A DNA stretch of 45,781 nucleotides from positions 1 through 45,781 of the forward strand of contig JADCJL010000143.1 in assembly GCA_020247055.1 (NCBI GenBank), read 5' to 3'. Origin of the DNA: Acidobacteriaceae bacterium (lineage in GTDB: Bacteria > Acidobacteriota > Terriglobia > Bryobacterales > Bryobacteraceae). Both the position numbers and the translations under genes were made by a program. The first letter of the stretch is position 1. Every line of letters starts with the position of its first letter. The notes under the pieces were generated by a model that saw only the letters and a list, made by a program, of their open reading frames with translations, was not told where the DNA came from and searched no databases. This document shows, in pieces, positions 37,952 through 45,398 of this stretch.

Positions 37952-38629
37952 TCACTCTCCGAGTGTAAGCAAACGCGCGGACAAGTCAATACCCATTTCC
38001 ACTTTCCGAAGATGGGAGAGGAGTGCTACGGCTAAATGGTCCGGGTGATCCAGACGCAGTACCGTAAATCCAGCCGCCTCCCCCGCCGCTACCCCCGCAT
38101 CCGAGTCTTCTACCACCAATGGGTTACTTACCCCCAGCCGCCGCGCCCCCTCAAGATAAGGATCCGGATGCGGCTTCAACCGTGTGACGTCCTCAAAGCA
38201 AACCAGCGTCTCAAACCGGTGCAGCAGACCCGCCTTTTCAAGCACCGGCTCCAACTCCGCCCGCCCCGACGAACTCACCACCGCAATCGGTACCTCCGTC
38301 AGCCCCAGAATCAACTCGCGCGTCGCCTCCGTAATCGGAGGATTCGCCGCCGCCTTCTGCCGAAACAGCGCCTTTTTCCGCGGATACTCCGGCCAGAGCA
38401 GGTCGATATCGTACGGCGGATCCACCCGCCGCCGCAGCACCTCCAGCATCGCCCGGTCCGTTATCCCAATGCAGTTCGCCCGGTAGTCCTCCCACGTCAG
38501 CGGAATCCCGTGCGCCGACAGGATCTCCGTCCAGCAGGCATAATGCAGCGCCTCGGAATCGGCCAGCACCCCGTCAAAGTCAAACAATATTGCGTCGTAA
38601 TGAGCCACTCTCTGTAGAATAACCCTCAT
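37952..38629 (-). CDS. HAD-family phosphatase/phosphoglucomutase-like
   Basis: This 225-residue haloacid-dehalogenase-superfamily enzyme resembles beta-phosphoglucomutase and related sugar-phosphate phosphatases. Motif I is FDFDGVLADSE with nucleophile D17 and acid D19. Motif II is VVSSSGR, motif III the lysine in RLKPHPDPYLEGARRLG, and motif IV VVEDSDAGVAAG. The alpha-helical cap lies between motifs I and II. ATG 38629 has GAGG five bases upstream, but its codon shares bases with the divergent MFS start at 38628. A GTG at 38608 is the alternative and would give 218 residues. It heads a six-gene run reaching 30454. The substrate is not determined. Confidence 0.88.
   Translation of the reverse strand: MRVILQRVAHYDAILFDFDGVLADSEALHYACWTEILSAHGIPLTWEDYRANCIGITDRAMLEVLRRRVDPPYDIDLLWPEYPRKKALFRQKAAANPPITEATRELILGLTEVPIAVVSSSGRAELEPVLEKAGLLHRFETLVCFEDVTRLKPHPDPYLEGARRLGVSNPLVVEDSDAGVAAGEAAGFTVLRLDHPDHLAVALLSHLRKVEMGIDLSARLLTLGE
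38615..38620 (+). promoter_or_regulatory. Candidate -10 hexamer, possibly bidirectional
   Basis: TAGAAT ends seven bases before the MFS ATG at 38628, with no Shine-Dalgarno sequence between. The opposite-strand TATTCT (38621-38616) ends seven bases before the alternative HAD start GTG 38608. TTGCGT at 38590-38595 is a weak -35 with a 19-base spacer for the plus strand. Confidence 0.4.
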
Positions 38630-39827
38630 GCTTACCTCGCCGTCGCGCTGGGTCCTCTGTGCCTTCCTGCTCGCCGGGACCACCATCAACTACCTCGACC
38701 GCCAAACCCTCAGCCTGCTCGCCCCCCTGATGCGCGACGAACTGCAGTTGAACAACGAAAAACTCGGCCTGCTCTTCTCCCTCTTCTATTACGCCTACAT
38801 GCTCGCGCAGTTCCTCGCCGGCGGTCTCATCGAACGTCGCAACCTCCGGTCGAGCTACGGCGGCGCCGTCCTCCTCTGGTCCCTGGTCGGCTTCGCCACC
38901 GCCTTCACCACCGGCTTTGCCAGCCTCGCCGTCTTCCGCATCCTCCTCGGCATCGCCGAATCGCCCAACTGGCCCGGCGCCCTCAAAATCGTCTCCCGCG
39001 CCCTCCCCGAACGCGAGCGGCCCCTCGGCAACGGTATCTTCACCAGCGGCCAAAGCGTCGGCGCCCTCCTCGCCCCCATTCTGATCCTGACCATCGCCCA
39101 GACCGCCGGCTGGCGCATGGGCTTCGCCGCCGTCGGCCTGCTCGGCGTCCTCTGGTTCGCCGCCTGGGTCTGGTTCACCCGCCGCCCGGAGTTCGCCCCC
39201 CTCTGGCCCCCGGGTCCCCCCGTCACCGTCGCGGCCAGCTACGGCGCCATCCTGCGCTCCAAACCCTTCTGGTGCGTCGCCGTCATCACCAGCACCGTCA
39301 ATCCCATCCTCTACTTCAACGTCAACTGGCTGCCGACTTACTTCCACCAGCAGCGCCAGATCGCCCCGGGCTCGGACGAAATGAAGTGGATCCTCACGGC
39401 CATCTTCCTCGCCCTCGACCTCGGCTATCTCGCCTGCGGTCTAGCCTGTCTCCGCCTGCCCCGCACCCTCGTCTTCACCGTCGCCACTGCCCTGGTCGCC
39501 TGCGCCGCCGCCGTCCCCGGCGCCCCGGACCGCACCGCGCTCATCGCCCTCCTCGCCGTCTCCAACTTCGGCCTCGGCATGTGGATGGCCCTCTACCTTA
39601 CTTTCACCCAGGAGATCTCCCGCCACTCCATCGCCACCGCCATGGGCCTGCTCGGCGGCACCGGCAGCCTCGCCGGCGCCATCGTCATGTGGCTCGTCGG
39701 CGTCACCACCGAACGCACCCACTCCTTCGATCTCCCCCTCTACGCCATCGCCGGAGCCGTCACCCTCACCTGGCTCGCCGGCCTCACCCTCCAACGCAGC
39801 CAATCCACCACCCGGAACCTCGCATGA
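38628..39827 (+). CDS. MFS transporter (sugar-acid/anion symporter type)
   Basis: This is a 399-residue major facilitator. It opens WVLCAFLLAGTTINYLDRQTLSLLAPLMRDEL, the signature of the hexuronate/anion:cation symporter branch (ExuT-like). Typical loops follow: AGGLIERRNLRSSYG, and FRILLGIAESPNWPGALKIVSRALPERERPLGNGIF between helices 4 and 5. About twelve helices are visible. Uptake of hexuronates or similar acids is the best guess from the branch, not proof. The ATG overlaps the divergent HAD start (CATG). Its stop overlaps the next gene by four bases (ATGA), so it is coupled to the cyanophycinase-like peptidase. Confidence 0.9.
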   Translation: MLTSPSRWVLCAFLLAGTTINYLDRQTLSLLAPLMRDELQLNNEKLGLLFSLFYYAYMLAQFLAGGLIERRNLRSSYGGAVLLWSLVGFATAFTTGFASLAVFRILLGIAESPNWPGALKIVSRALPERERPLGNGIFTSGQSVGALLAPILILTIAQTAGWRMGFAAVGLLGVLWFAAWVWFTRRPEFAPLWPPGPPVTVAASYGAILRSKPFWCVAVITSTVNPILYFNVNWLPTYFHQQRQIAPGSDEMKWILTAIFLALDLGYLACGLACLRLPRTLVFTVATALVACAAAVPGAPDRTALIALLAVSNFGLGMWMALYLTFTQEISRHSIATAMGLLGGTGSLAGAIVMWLVGVTTERTHSFDLPLYAIAGAVTLTWLAGLTLQRSQSTTRNLA

Positions 39828-40657
39828 AAACACCCCTCGCCGCCTTTCTTCTCGCCCCCTGCCTCCTCGCGCAAGACCCCTACACCTACTCCCGCGCCGG
39901 CGCCCCCAACGACGTCACCACCCCCACCTCCGGCGGCGCCGTCCTCATGGGCGGCAGCCGCGATGTCGCCGCTGCCTTCGCCTGGATGATCGATCGCAGC
40001 GGCCGCGGCGACTTCCTCGTCCTCCGCGCCGCCGGCACCGATGCCTACAACCCCTTCGTCCTCGAACAGGGCCCCGCCCACTCCGCCGCCACCCTCATCA
40101 TCCGCTCCCGCGCAGCCGCCAGCCATCCCTTCGTTCTTGAAAAGGTCCGCCACGCCGAAGCCATCTTCCTCGCCGGCGGCGACCAGTGGAACTACATCCG
40201 CCTCTGGAAAGACACCCCCCTCGCCCGCGCTATCCAGCAGCGCATCGACGCCGGCGTCCCCATCGGCGGCACCAGCGCCGGACTCGCCGTCCTCGGCCAG
40301 TACTACTTCTCCGCCGAGTTCGACACCATCACCTCCGCCGAGGCCGAAGCCAACCCCGCCAGCCCCAAAATCGCCCTCGGCCGCGACTTCCTCCGCGTCC
40401 CCCACCTCGAAGATCTCATCACCGACAGCCACTTCAGTGAGCGAAAGCGTCAGGGCCGCCTCGCCATCTTCCTCCGCCGCCTCGGCGGCGACCAGATCAC
40501 CGGCCTCGGTATCGACGAAAGAACCGCCGTGCTGCTTTCACCCGATGGCTCCGCCCGCGTCGTCGGTGCGGGCGGAGCGCACCTGTTCCGCAATGGGCAT
40601 CCGCCCCGGAGCTATCCCCCCGGGGCGGCCCTGTCACTTCGGAAACCGCGAGAATAG
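39824..40657 (+). CDS. Cyanophycinase-like peptidase (family S51), exported
   Basis: This is a 277-residue protein of the peptidase S51/cyanophycinase group with a class-I glutamine-amidotransferase-like fold. The signal peptide is MKTPLAAFLLAPCLLAQ. GGAVLMGGSRDVAAAF starts the domain, FLAGGDQWNYI precedes the nucleophile elbow, and GGTSAGLAVLG carries the catalytic serine S151. HFSERKRQGRLAIFL and GLGIDERTAVL are family motifs. Cyanophycinases release beta-Asp-Arg dipeptides, and many secreted homologues have unknown substrates. It is coupled to the MFS gene upstream. Its last 24 bases overlap the end of the convergent 62-residue gene. Confidence 0.9.
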   Translation: MKTPLAAFLLAPCLLAQDPYTYSRAGAPNDVTTPTSGGAVLMGGSRDVAAAFAWMIDRSGRGDFLVLRAAGTDAYNPFVLEQGPAHSAATLIIRSRAAASHPFVLEKVRHAEAIFLAGGDQWNYIRLWKDTPLARAIQQRIDAGVPIGGTSAGLAVLGQYYFSAEFDTITSAEAEANPASPKIALGRDFLRVPHLEDLITDSHFSERKRQGRLAIFLRRLGGDQITGLGIDERTAVLLSPDGSARVVGAGGAHLFRNGHPPRSYPPGAALSLRKPRE

Positions 40658-40822
40658 CCACTCAAACCGCTCCGTGGCCAACTGCGCGTACGTATCAAAG
40701 TTCGACCAGAGGACGTCGAAGCTGGAGACGAAATCGGACGCCTGTTGAATCAGCGCGTCAATTCCGCCCGAAAATTGGGAAAGAGAGGATAAAAAACTTT
40801 GCGATAGGGGAATCCAAGGCAT
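40634..40822 (-). CDS. Small aromatic-rich protein, 62 residues, sigma-54-driven
   Basis: This is an unrecognised small protein. Evidence that it is a real gene is strong for its size. The perfect Shine-Dalgarno sequence AAGGAGGT (40828-40835) lies five bases before the ATG, and a near-perfect sigma-54 promoter ends 26 bases upstream. The product starts MPWIPLSQSF and ends WLFSRFPK. It has eight Phe, three Trp and one Tyr in 62 residues, no Cys, a net charge near minus three, and spacing of hydrophobic residues compatible with amphipathic helices. It has no signal peptide or obvious membrane span. Its 3' end overlaps the convergent cyanophycinase-like gene by 24 bases. Possible roles (regulator, granule- or membrane-surface protein) are guesses only. 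Confidence 0.72.
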   Translation of the reverse strand: MPWIPLSQSFLSSLSQFSGGIDALIQQASDFVSSFDVLWSNFDTYAQLATERFEWLFSRFPK

Positions 40823-40827
40823 TGTGT

Positions 40828-40835
40828 ACCTCCTT
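40828..40835 (-). promoter_or_regulatory. Perfect Shine-Dalgarno sequence of the 62-residue gene
   Basis: AAGGAGGT lies five bases before the ATG at 40822. It is the strongest ribosome-binding site I find in the window, where most other starts have weak sites, none, or rely on overlap with the preceding gene. Confidence 0.8.
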
Positions 40836-40847
40836 AGGGCCTACTGC

Positions 40848-40863
40848 AGCAATTCTCGTGCCA
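40848..40863 (-). promoter_or_regulatory. Sigma-54 (-24/-12) promoter
   Basis: On the minus strand the sequence is TGGCACGAGAATTGCT, matching the sigma-54 consensus TGGCACG-N4-TTGCW at every defined position, with ten bases between the -24 GG and the -12 GC. Taking the last C (40849) as -12 puts the start of transcription near 40837, giving a leader of about 15 bases that contains the Shine-Dalgarno sequence of the 62-residue gene. Confidence 0.8.
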
Positions 40864-40956
40864 TCCCCAAAAACCCGCACTCCCCCCTCGGATCGCCCCC
40901 CAAGTTGTCCCTAATCAGGCAACCCTACTCTGGCACCCTGGACCATTTCCTCCAGC
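40864..40956 (-). other. Intergenic region upstream of the sigma-54 promoter
   Basis: These 93 bases between the LssY_C/barrel gene and the -24 element hold no gene. An imperfect inverted repeat, TTGCC-N7-GGACAA on the minus strand, is a possible activator site. Just after the upstream stop, CTGGA-N9-TCCAG could form a short hairpin, but no T-run follows, so I do not call a terminator. Confidence 0.3.
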
Positions 40957-43149
40957 CTAGAACGTAAACGCGAACCCCGCGCTCACCCGCTGCTGTATCA
41001 TCTTCCCGCGGGCCACCTGATCCGGCAGCACCTGCGGTTCGAGCGACTTCCGCAGCAGATCCGGCCGCGGACTGCACGTGTTCCGGTAATCGAACAGCAC
41101 CGTCCAGTGCGGACTCACCCGGTAGCGCACCCCGCCTCCAAACTGCAAACCCGTCTGAAAGATCCCGCCCCCCGCCAGCGGAGGCTCACTGCCAAACCCA
41201 TAGGCCGCCCGGAACATCCCCACATTGTTCAGACCAAACCGGAAGATCCCCCGCGCCTTCGTAAACGGCGCATGCGTCAGGTGCACCAACTGCAGCACCG
41301 GCCCCGCCGCCACGTAAGGCCGCCATCGGCTCTCCCGCGGCCGCAGATGCACCAGGCCGTTATAGCTGAACCGGCGCGTCAGGAAACCACTATCCTGCTC
41401 GGCCACACTCGACGGACCTTGTAACTCCATACGGTAGCTACCCCGCTGATAACCAAAGCCCAGTTCGTGCGAATACCAACGAAACTGATGCAACGTCACC
41501 CCGCCCCCCAGCGTAAACCCCGGCGATACCCGGTTGGCCGCCTGCAGCGTCAGGCTCTCCCCCGGGCGATGCGGCGAGGCAATCCGCATCCCTTCCGCCC
41601 CCACCGACGAGTTACTGAACACCATCATCCCCGCATGGAAACTCAACTCCACCAGCGGCGGCGTCCAATCCGCCCCCCGCGCCCCCATCTTGGGCTCCTT
41701 CACCACCGTGCCGATCAGCTTCGGACCCGGAACCGCCTGCATCGTCTGCGGGGACTTCCGGTAGTGGCGAACCGTCTGCGTCAGAATCGAAGCGCCCTGG
41801 TACCATAGGCTCCCCCGATAAATGTCGTTGCGAAACGTCAGCACCGTCTGCCGCGCTATTCGCTTCGCCCGGTTGCCCCGGTGCGGCCCCGGCGCCGGCC
41901 CTACCGCCTCATCAAACCGCTTGCCCGCCAAGCAATCATTGAACACCATCACGGCCGCCTCCCGGTCCGTAATCAGCGTCTGCCCCGTCGCGTTGAACAG
42001 ATCTTCCGGCAGCCACGGCCGCGGCGCCAACCCCACCGACTCAACGCACCCCGTAAACACGAGATCGTTCACCACCTTGCTCCGCTCCCGGTCAATCTGC
42101 TCGTCAATCAGATGCGTAAACAACTCCCGGCCCCGGGAAAAATTGATCGCCACATCCTGCGTCGCCGCCGCCGTAAATACCGGCCGGCCCAACCACCGCT
42201 CCCCCGTCGCGTACACCCGCAGATGGTGGCGCTTGGAAAACGTATTCAACGCCTTCGCCCAGTTCTGCACCGGCGGCGCCCCCTCGAGCAGCAGCAACGA
42301 CATCGGAGCCTCTTTATACTCCTGATTCTCCGCCATCGCCCGCAGCGTCCGGAACCGCGCGGCCGCCGTCAGCGCCTCCGGCGCCTGCCACCCCGCCGCC
42401 TGAAACGCCCGCTCAATTGCCGCCGCCTCTCCGGCCAGCACCAGATTCGTCACATCAGAATCGATCCACCGCTCAGCCGTGTGCGTCCGGTACGGCAACC
42501 GCCGCAACATCTCCTCCGGAACCGCCTCCGGCAGTCCCAGCAGCGGCGGCGGCAGCGGCGCCCACTCCACGGGTTCGAGCAACTCCACCAATAACTCCGT
42601 TCCCGCCTCAAGCCGGATCTCCGGCTCGGAGAATCGCAGCACCGACGCAAACGCCGCCGTCGAAAACACCAGCGCAATCGGGTCCACCGCCGCCAGCGAC
42701 GTCAGCAATCCCGCGGCCCGAAACCCCGGCGTATTCGTCGAACGGATCCCCCGCATCCGTCCCTCCCCGTCCACCCGCTCCCGCGCATTATCAATCGTCA
42801 CCACCCGCGCCTCAATCCGAACAGCCACCCCCGGCTCCCGCTCCAACTTCGTAAACCGTAGCGTCATCGACGCCGTCTCCCGCACAATACCCACCCCCAC
42901 CCGCCGCACCTCCGCCACCTCCCCCCACACCCGCGCCCCCGCCGCCACCCGGTCAAATCCATATACCCGGAACGGCGCAATCAACACACCCTGCACCCGG
43001 TCCCCTACCCGCGACGAGTACGAGTTCACCTCCTGTTGCAGCCGCACCTCCAGGCACCTGTCACAGGCCCGGTCCGCCCCGGCGCACATCCCCGGCCCGG
43101 CGAGCAAAACAACCAGCGGCGCGAAAGATTTGAACAAGGTAAACAGCAT
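40957..43149 (-). CDS. LssY_C-domain protein with C-terminal outer-membrane beta-barrel
   Basis: This is a 730-residue exported protein. The signal peptide covers about residues 1-24. A first beta-rich region to about 200 is followed by a segment opening AERWIDSDVTNLVLAGEAAAIERAFQAAGW, which matches the LssY C-terminal domain pattern. That domain runs to about residue 430 with VNDLVFTGCVESVGLAPRPWL. Residues about 500-730 show alternating amphipathic strands (SPGFTLGGGVTLHQFRWYSH, YVAAGPVLQLVHLTH, FGGGVRYRVSPHWTVLFDYR) and end GFAFTF with a terminal Phe, as expected of an outer-membrane barrel. It diverges from the FHA gene with 17 bases between starts and no Shine-Dalgarno sequence. The function is unknown. 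Confidence 0.82.
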   Translation of the reverse strand: MLFTLFKSFAPLVVLLAGPGMCAGADRACDRCLEVRLQQEVNSYSSRVGDRVQGVLIAPFRVYGFDRVAAGARVWGEVAEVRRVGVGIVRETASMTLRFTKLEREPGVAVRIEARVVTIDNARERVDGEGRMRGIRSTNTPGFRAAGLLTSLAAVDPIALVFSTAAFASVLRFSEPEIRLEAGTELLVELLEPVEWAPLPPPLLGLPEAVPEEMLRRLPYRTHTAERWIDSDVTNLVLAGEAAAIERAFQAAGWQAPEALTAAARFRTLRAMAENQEYKEAPMSLLLLEGAPPVQNWAKALNTFSKRHHLRVYATGERWLGRPVFTAAATQDVAINFSRGRELFTHLIDEQIDRERSKVVNDLVFTGCVESVGLAPRPWLPEDLFNATGQTLITDREAAVMVFNDCLAGKRFDEAVGPAPGPHRGNRAKRIARQTVLTFRNDIYRGSLWYQGASILTQTVRHYRKSPQTMQAVPGPKLIGTVVKEPKMGARGADWTPPLVELSFHAGMMVFSNSSVGAEGMRIASPHRPGESLTLQAANRVSPGFTLGGGVTLHQFRWYSHELGFGYQRGSYRMELQGPSSVAEQDSGFLTRRFSYNGLVHLRPRESRWRPYVAAGPVLQLVHLTHAPFTKARGIFRFGLNNVGMFRAAYGFGSEPPLAGGGIFQTGLQFGGGVRYRVSPHWTVLFDYRNTCSPRPDLLRKSLEPQVLPDQVARGKMIQQRVSAGFAFTF

Positions 43150-43166
43150 ATCGCAAGATAGAAGCC

Positions 43167-44573
43167 ATGAGTTCCGTGCCCATCCTCCGGGTCCACTCCG
43201 GCCCCGACCCGGCCAACGTGCAAACCTGGCGCTTCTCGTCCACGTTTCATATCGGCCGCGCCACCGAGTGCGAACTGCAAATTCCCGATAGCCACATCAG
43301 CCGCAAACACGCCCTCGTCTCCTTCCAACAGGGCCAGTGGTGGATCCAGGACCTCAACAGCGCCAACGGCATCCTCCTCAACGGCCAACGCGTCCCCGCC
43401 GCCCCCATCAACCCCAACCTCACCGTCCGACTCGGCCTCGAAGGCCCCTGGCTCTGGTTCGAAGTCGAACCACTCCCCGACCCCGCCCCCAGTCAAACGA
43501 TGGTCCTCCGCCAGTACACCGAAAAATACCTCGCCCCCGCCTCGAGCGACCAACCCGCCGGCCATCAGACCATGATGATCCGCACGGCCTTCGCCCACGC
43601 TCAGAAAAAACAGCGCTCCAAGTTCGCCCTCGCCCTCGGCGGCGTCGCCCTCGCCGCCCTCGCCATCGCCGGCTACGCGCTCTACCAGCACCGCCAACTC
43701 AGCGAACGCAAAGCCCTCGCCCAGGAACTCTTCTACCAGATGAAGGCCCTCGACGTCGACATCGCCAGCGTCCGCTCGGAAAACGTCGCCCGCTACCGCG
43801 CCCGCCGCCTCGAAATGGAAAAGAACTACGAAAAGTTCCTCACCACCCTCAAAGTCTACGACCCCAAAATGAGCGAACGCGAACGCCTCATCATGCGCGT
43901 CTCCCGCATCTTCGGCGAATGCGAACTCGACATGCCCCCCGGCTTCAAACAGGAGGTCGAAAACTACATCACCAAATGGCAAAGCTCCGGCCGCTACAAA
44001 GCCGCCGTCCAACGCGCCCGCGAAAACGGCTACACCCCCCGCATCACCAGCGAACTCTTGAGCCAGGGCCTCCCCCCCCAGTTCTTCTACCTCGCCATGC
44101 AGGAAAGTAACTTCGACCCCTACATCAGCGGACCCGAAACCTACATGGGCATCGCCAAAGGCATGTGGCAGTTCATCCCCGAAACCGGCGCCAAATACGG
44201 CCTCCAAATCGGCCCCCTCGCCGACCTCCGCCGCCCCGACACAAGCGACGACCGCCACAACTGGGAAAAAGCCACCGTCGCCGCCTCCCGCTATCTCAAA
44301 GACCTCTACTCCACCGACGCCCTCGCCAGCGGCCTCCTCGTCATGGCTTCTTACAACTGGGGCGAAGGCCGCGTCATCAAACGCATTAAAAGCCTCCCCG
44401 GCAACGCCCGCGAACGCAACTTCTGGCGCCTGCTCACCGAGTTCCGCGCCGACATCCCCGCCGAAACGTATGACTACGTCTTCCACATCGTCTCGGCCGC
44501 GGTCATCGGCGAAAACCCGCGCCTATTTGGCTTCGATTTCGATAACCCCCTCGCCCATCTCGAAAAACCCTGA
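43167..44573 (+). CDS. FHA domain-transmembrane-lytic transglycosylase fusion
   Basis: This is a 468-residue fusion. Residues about 5-100 are an FHA domain with the phosphothreonine-binding residues in place: GR 30-31, SRKH 45-48 and an Asn in LNSANG at 63-68. A basic stretch (KKQRSK 147-152) precedes a single membrane helix at about 153-173, so by the positive-inside rule the FHA part is cytoplasmic. Coiled-coil-like helices follow to about 245. Residues about 290-450 are an SLT-type lytic transglycosylase with catalytic E313 in QESNFDP, GMWQFIP 332-338 and ASYNWGEG 394-401. The periplasmic part should cleave murein to anhydromuropeptides. The stop overlaps the Fpg/Nei start (TGATG). The joining of cytoplasmic phosphopeptide recognition to a muralytic domain is unusual. 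Confidence 0.9.
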   Translation: MSSVPILRVHSGPDPANVQTWRFSSTFHIGRATECELQIPDSHISRKHALVSFQQGQWWIQDLNSANGILLNGQRVPAAPINPNLTVRLGLEGPWLWFEVEPLPDPAPSQTMVLRQYTEKYLAPASSDQPAGHQTMMIRTAFAHAQKKQRSKFALALGGVALAALAIAGYALYQHRQLSERKALAQELFYQMKALDVDIASVRSENVARYRARRLEMEKNYEKFLTTLKVYDPKMSERERLIMRVSRIFGECELDMPPGFKQEVENYITKWQSSGRYKAAVQRARENGYTPRITSELLSQGLPPQFFYLAMQESNFDPYISGPETYMGIAKGMWQFIPETGAKYGLQIGPLADLRRPDTSDDRHNWEKATVAASRYLKDLYSTDALASGLLVMASYNWGEGRVIKRIKSLPGNARERNFWRLLTEFRADIPAETYDYVFHIVSAAVIGENPRLFGFDFDNPLAHLEKP

Positions 44574-45382
44574 TGCCTGAACTCCCCGAAGCCGAATACA
44601 TGGTCCGCCGCCTCGCCGAGTGCGCCCCCACCACCAAAATCCAATCCCTCACCATCCTCCGCCCCAGCCTCGTCGCCCCCCAATCCCCCGACGAACTCAC
44701 CGCCACCGTCGCCGGCCGCCAAGTCCTCGGCTACGCCCGCCGCGCCAAAAACGTCCTGCTCCACCTCGACCACGGCTGGTCCCTCCGCGTCCAACTCGGC
44801 ATGACCGGCCACTTCTTCTGGATCCCCGACTCCCGCCAACTCCCCCGCTTCACCCGCCTCTGGTTCGCCCTCCCCCACCACGCCGCCTTCGTTTTTGAAG
44901 ACTCCCGCACCTTCGGCAACCTCCACCTCCACCGTACCGAAGAACTCCCCACCGTCTTCGCCGCCTACGGCCCCGAACCCCTCGACCCCGCCTTCACCTG
45001 GCAACACCTCCAGGCCAGCGCCGCCCGCGCCCACGGCCCCGTCAAACCCTTCCTCCTCGATCAGTCCAAACTCGTCGGCCTCGGCAACATCTGGGCCGCC
45101 GAAAGCCTCTTCGCCGCCCGCCTCGCCCCCCAGCGTCCCCTGCCCTCCCTCACCGCCCCCGAATGGAAAGCCCTCCATAAAGCCATCCGCCAAACCCTCA
45201 CCGCCGCCATCGCCAACACCTTCCGCGTCACCGCCTCCGCCGAAGAGTTCCCCGGAGCCGACCTCCTCGCCTGCCGCGTCTACGGCCGCGCCGGCCAACC
45301 CTGCCGCCGCTGCCGCCAACCCATCGCCCGCTTCGTCCAGGCCGGCCGCAGCACCTACCACTGCCCCAACTGCCAGCGGTAA
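44573..45382 (+). CDS. mutM: Formamidopyrimidine-DNA glycosylase / Nei family
   Basis: This is a 269-residue DNA glycosylase/AP lyase of the Fpg/Nei family, which removes oxidised bases. MPELPEAE supplies the catalytic N-terminal Pro2 and Glu3. K59 in RRAKNVLL matches the conserved Lys of the beta-hairpin, and LGMTGHFF and GLGNIWAAESLF are family motifs. The C-terminal zinc finger is complete with C244, C247, C264 and C267, and R259 is in the loop that contacts the lesion. Fpg fits slightly better than Nei because of the LxGLGNIW and zinc-finger patterns, but the split is not certain. The start codon overlaps the upstream stop by one base. Confidence 0.9.
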   Translation: MPELPEAEYMVRRLAECAPTTKIQSLTILRPSLVAPQSPDELTATVAGRQVLGYARRAKNVLLHLDHGWSLRVQLGMTGHFFWIPDSRQLPRFTRLWFALPHHAAFVFEDSRTFGNLHLHRTEELPTVFAAYGPEPLDPAFTWQHLQASAARAHGPVKPFLLDQSKLVGLGNIWAAESLFAARLAPQRPLPSLTAPEWKALHKAIRQTLTAAIANTFRVTASAEEFPGADLLACRVYGRAGQPCRRCRQPIARFVQAGRSTYHCPNCQR

Positions 45383-45398
45383 GTGCCACAATCAGGGC

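Noticed and set aside
40936-40956. Hairpin CTGGA-N9-TCCAG just after the LssY_C/barrel gene as a terminator
   Set aside because: The stem is only five base pairs and no T-run follows on the minus strand.
43026-44486. Minus-strand frame of about 486 codons opposite the FHA-transglycosylase gene
   Set aside because: It has shadow composition, and the plus-strand active-site motifs are intact.
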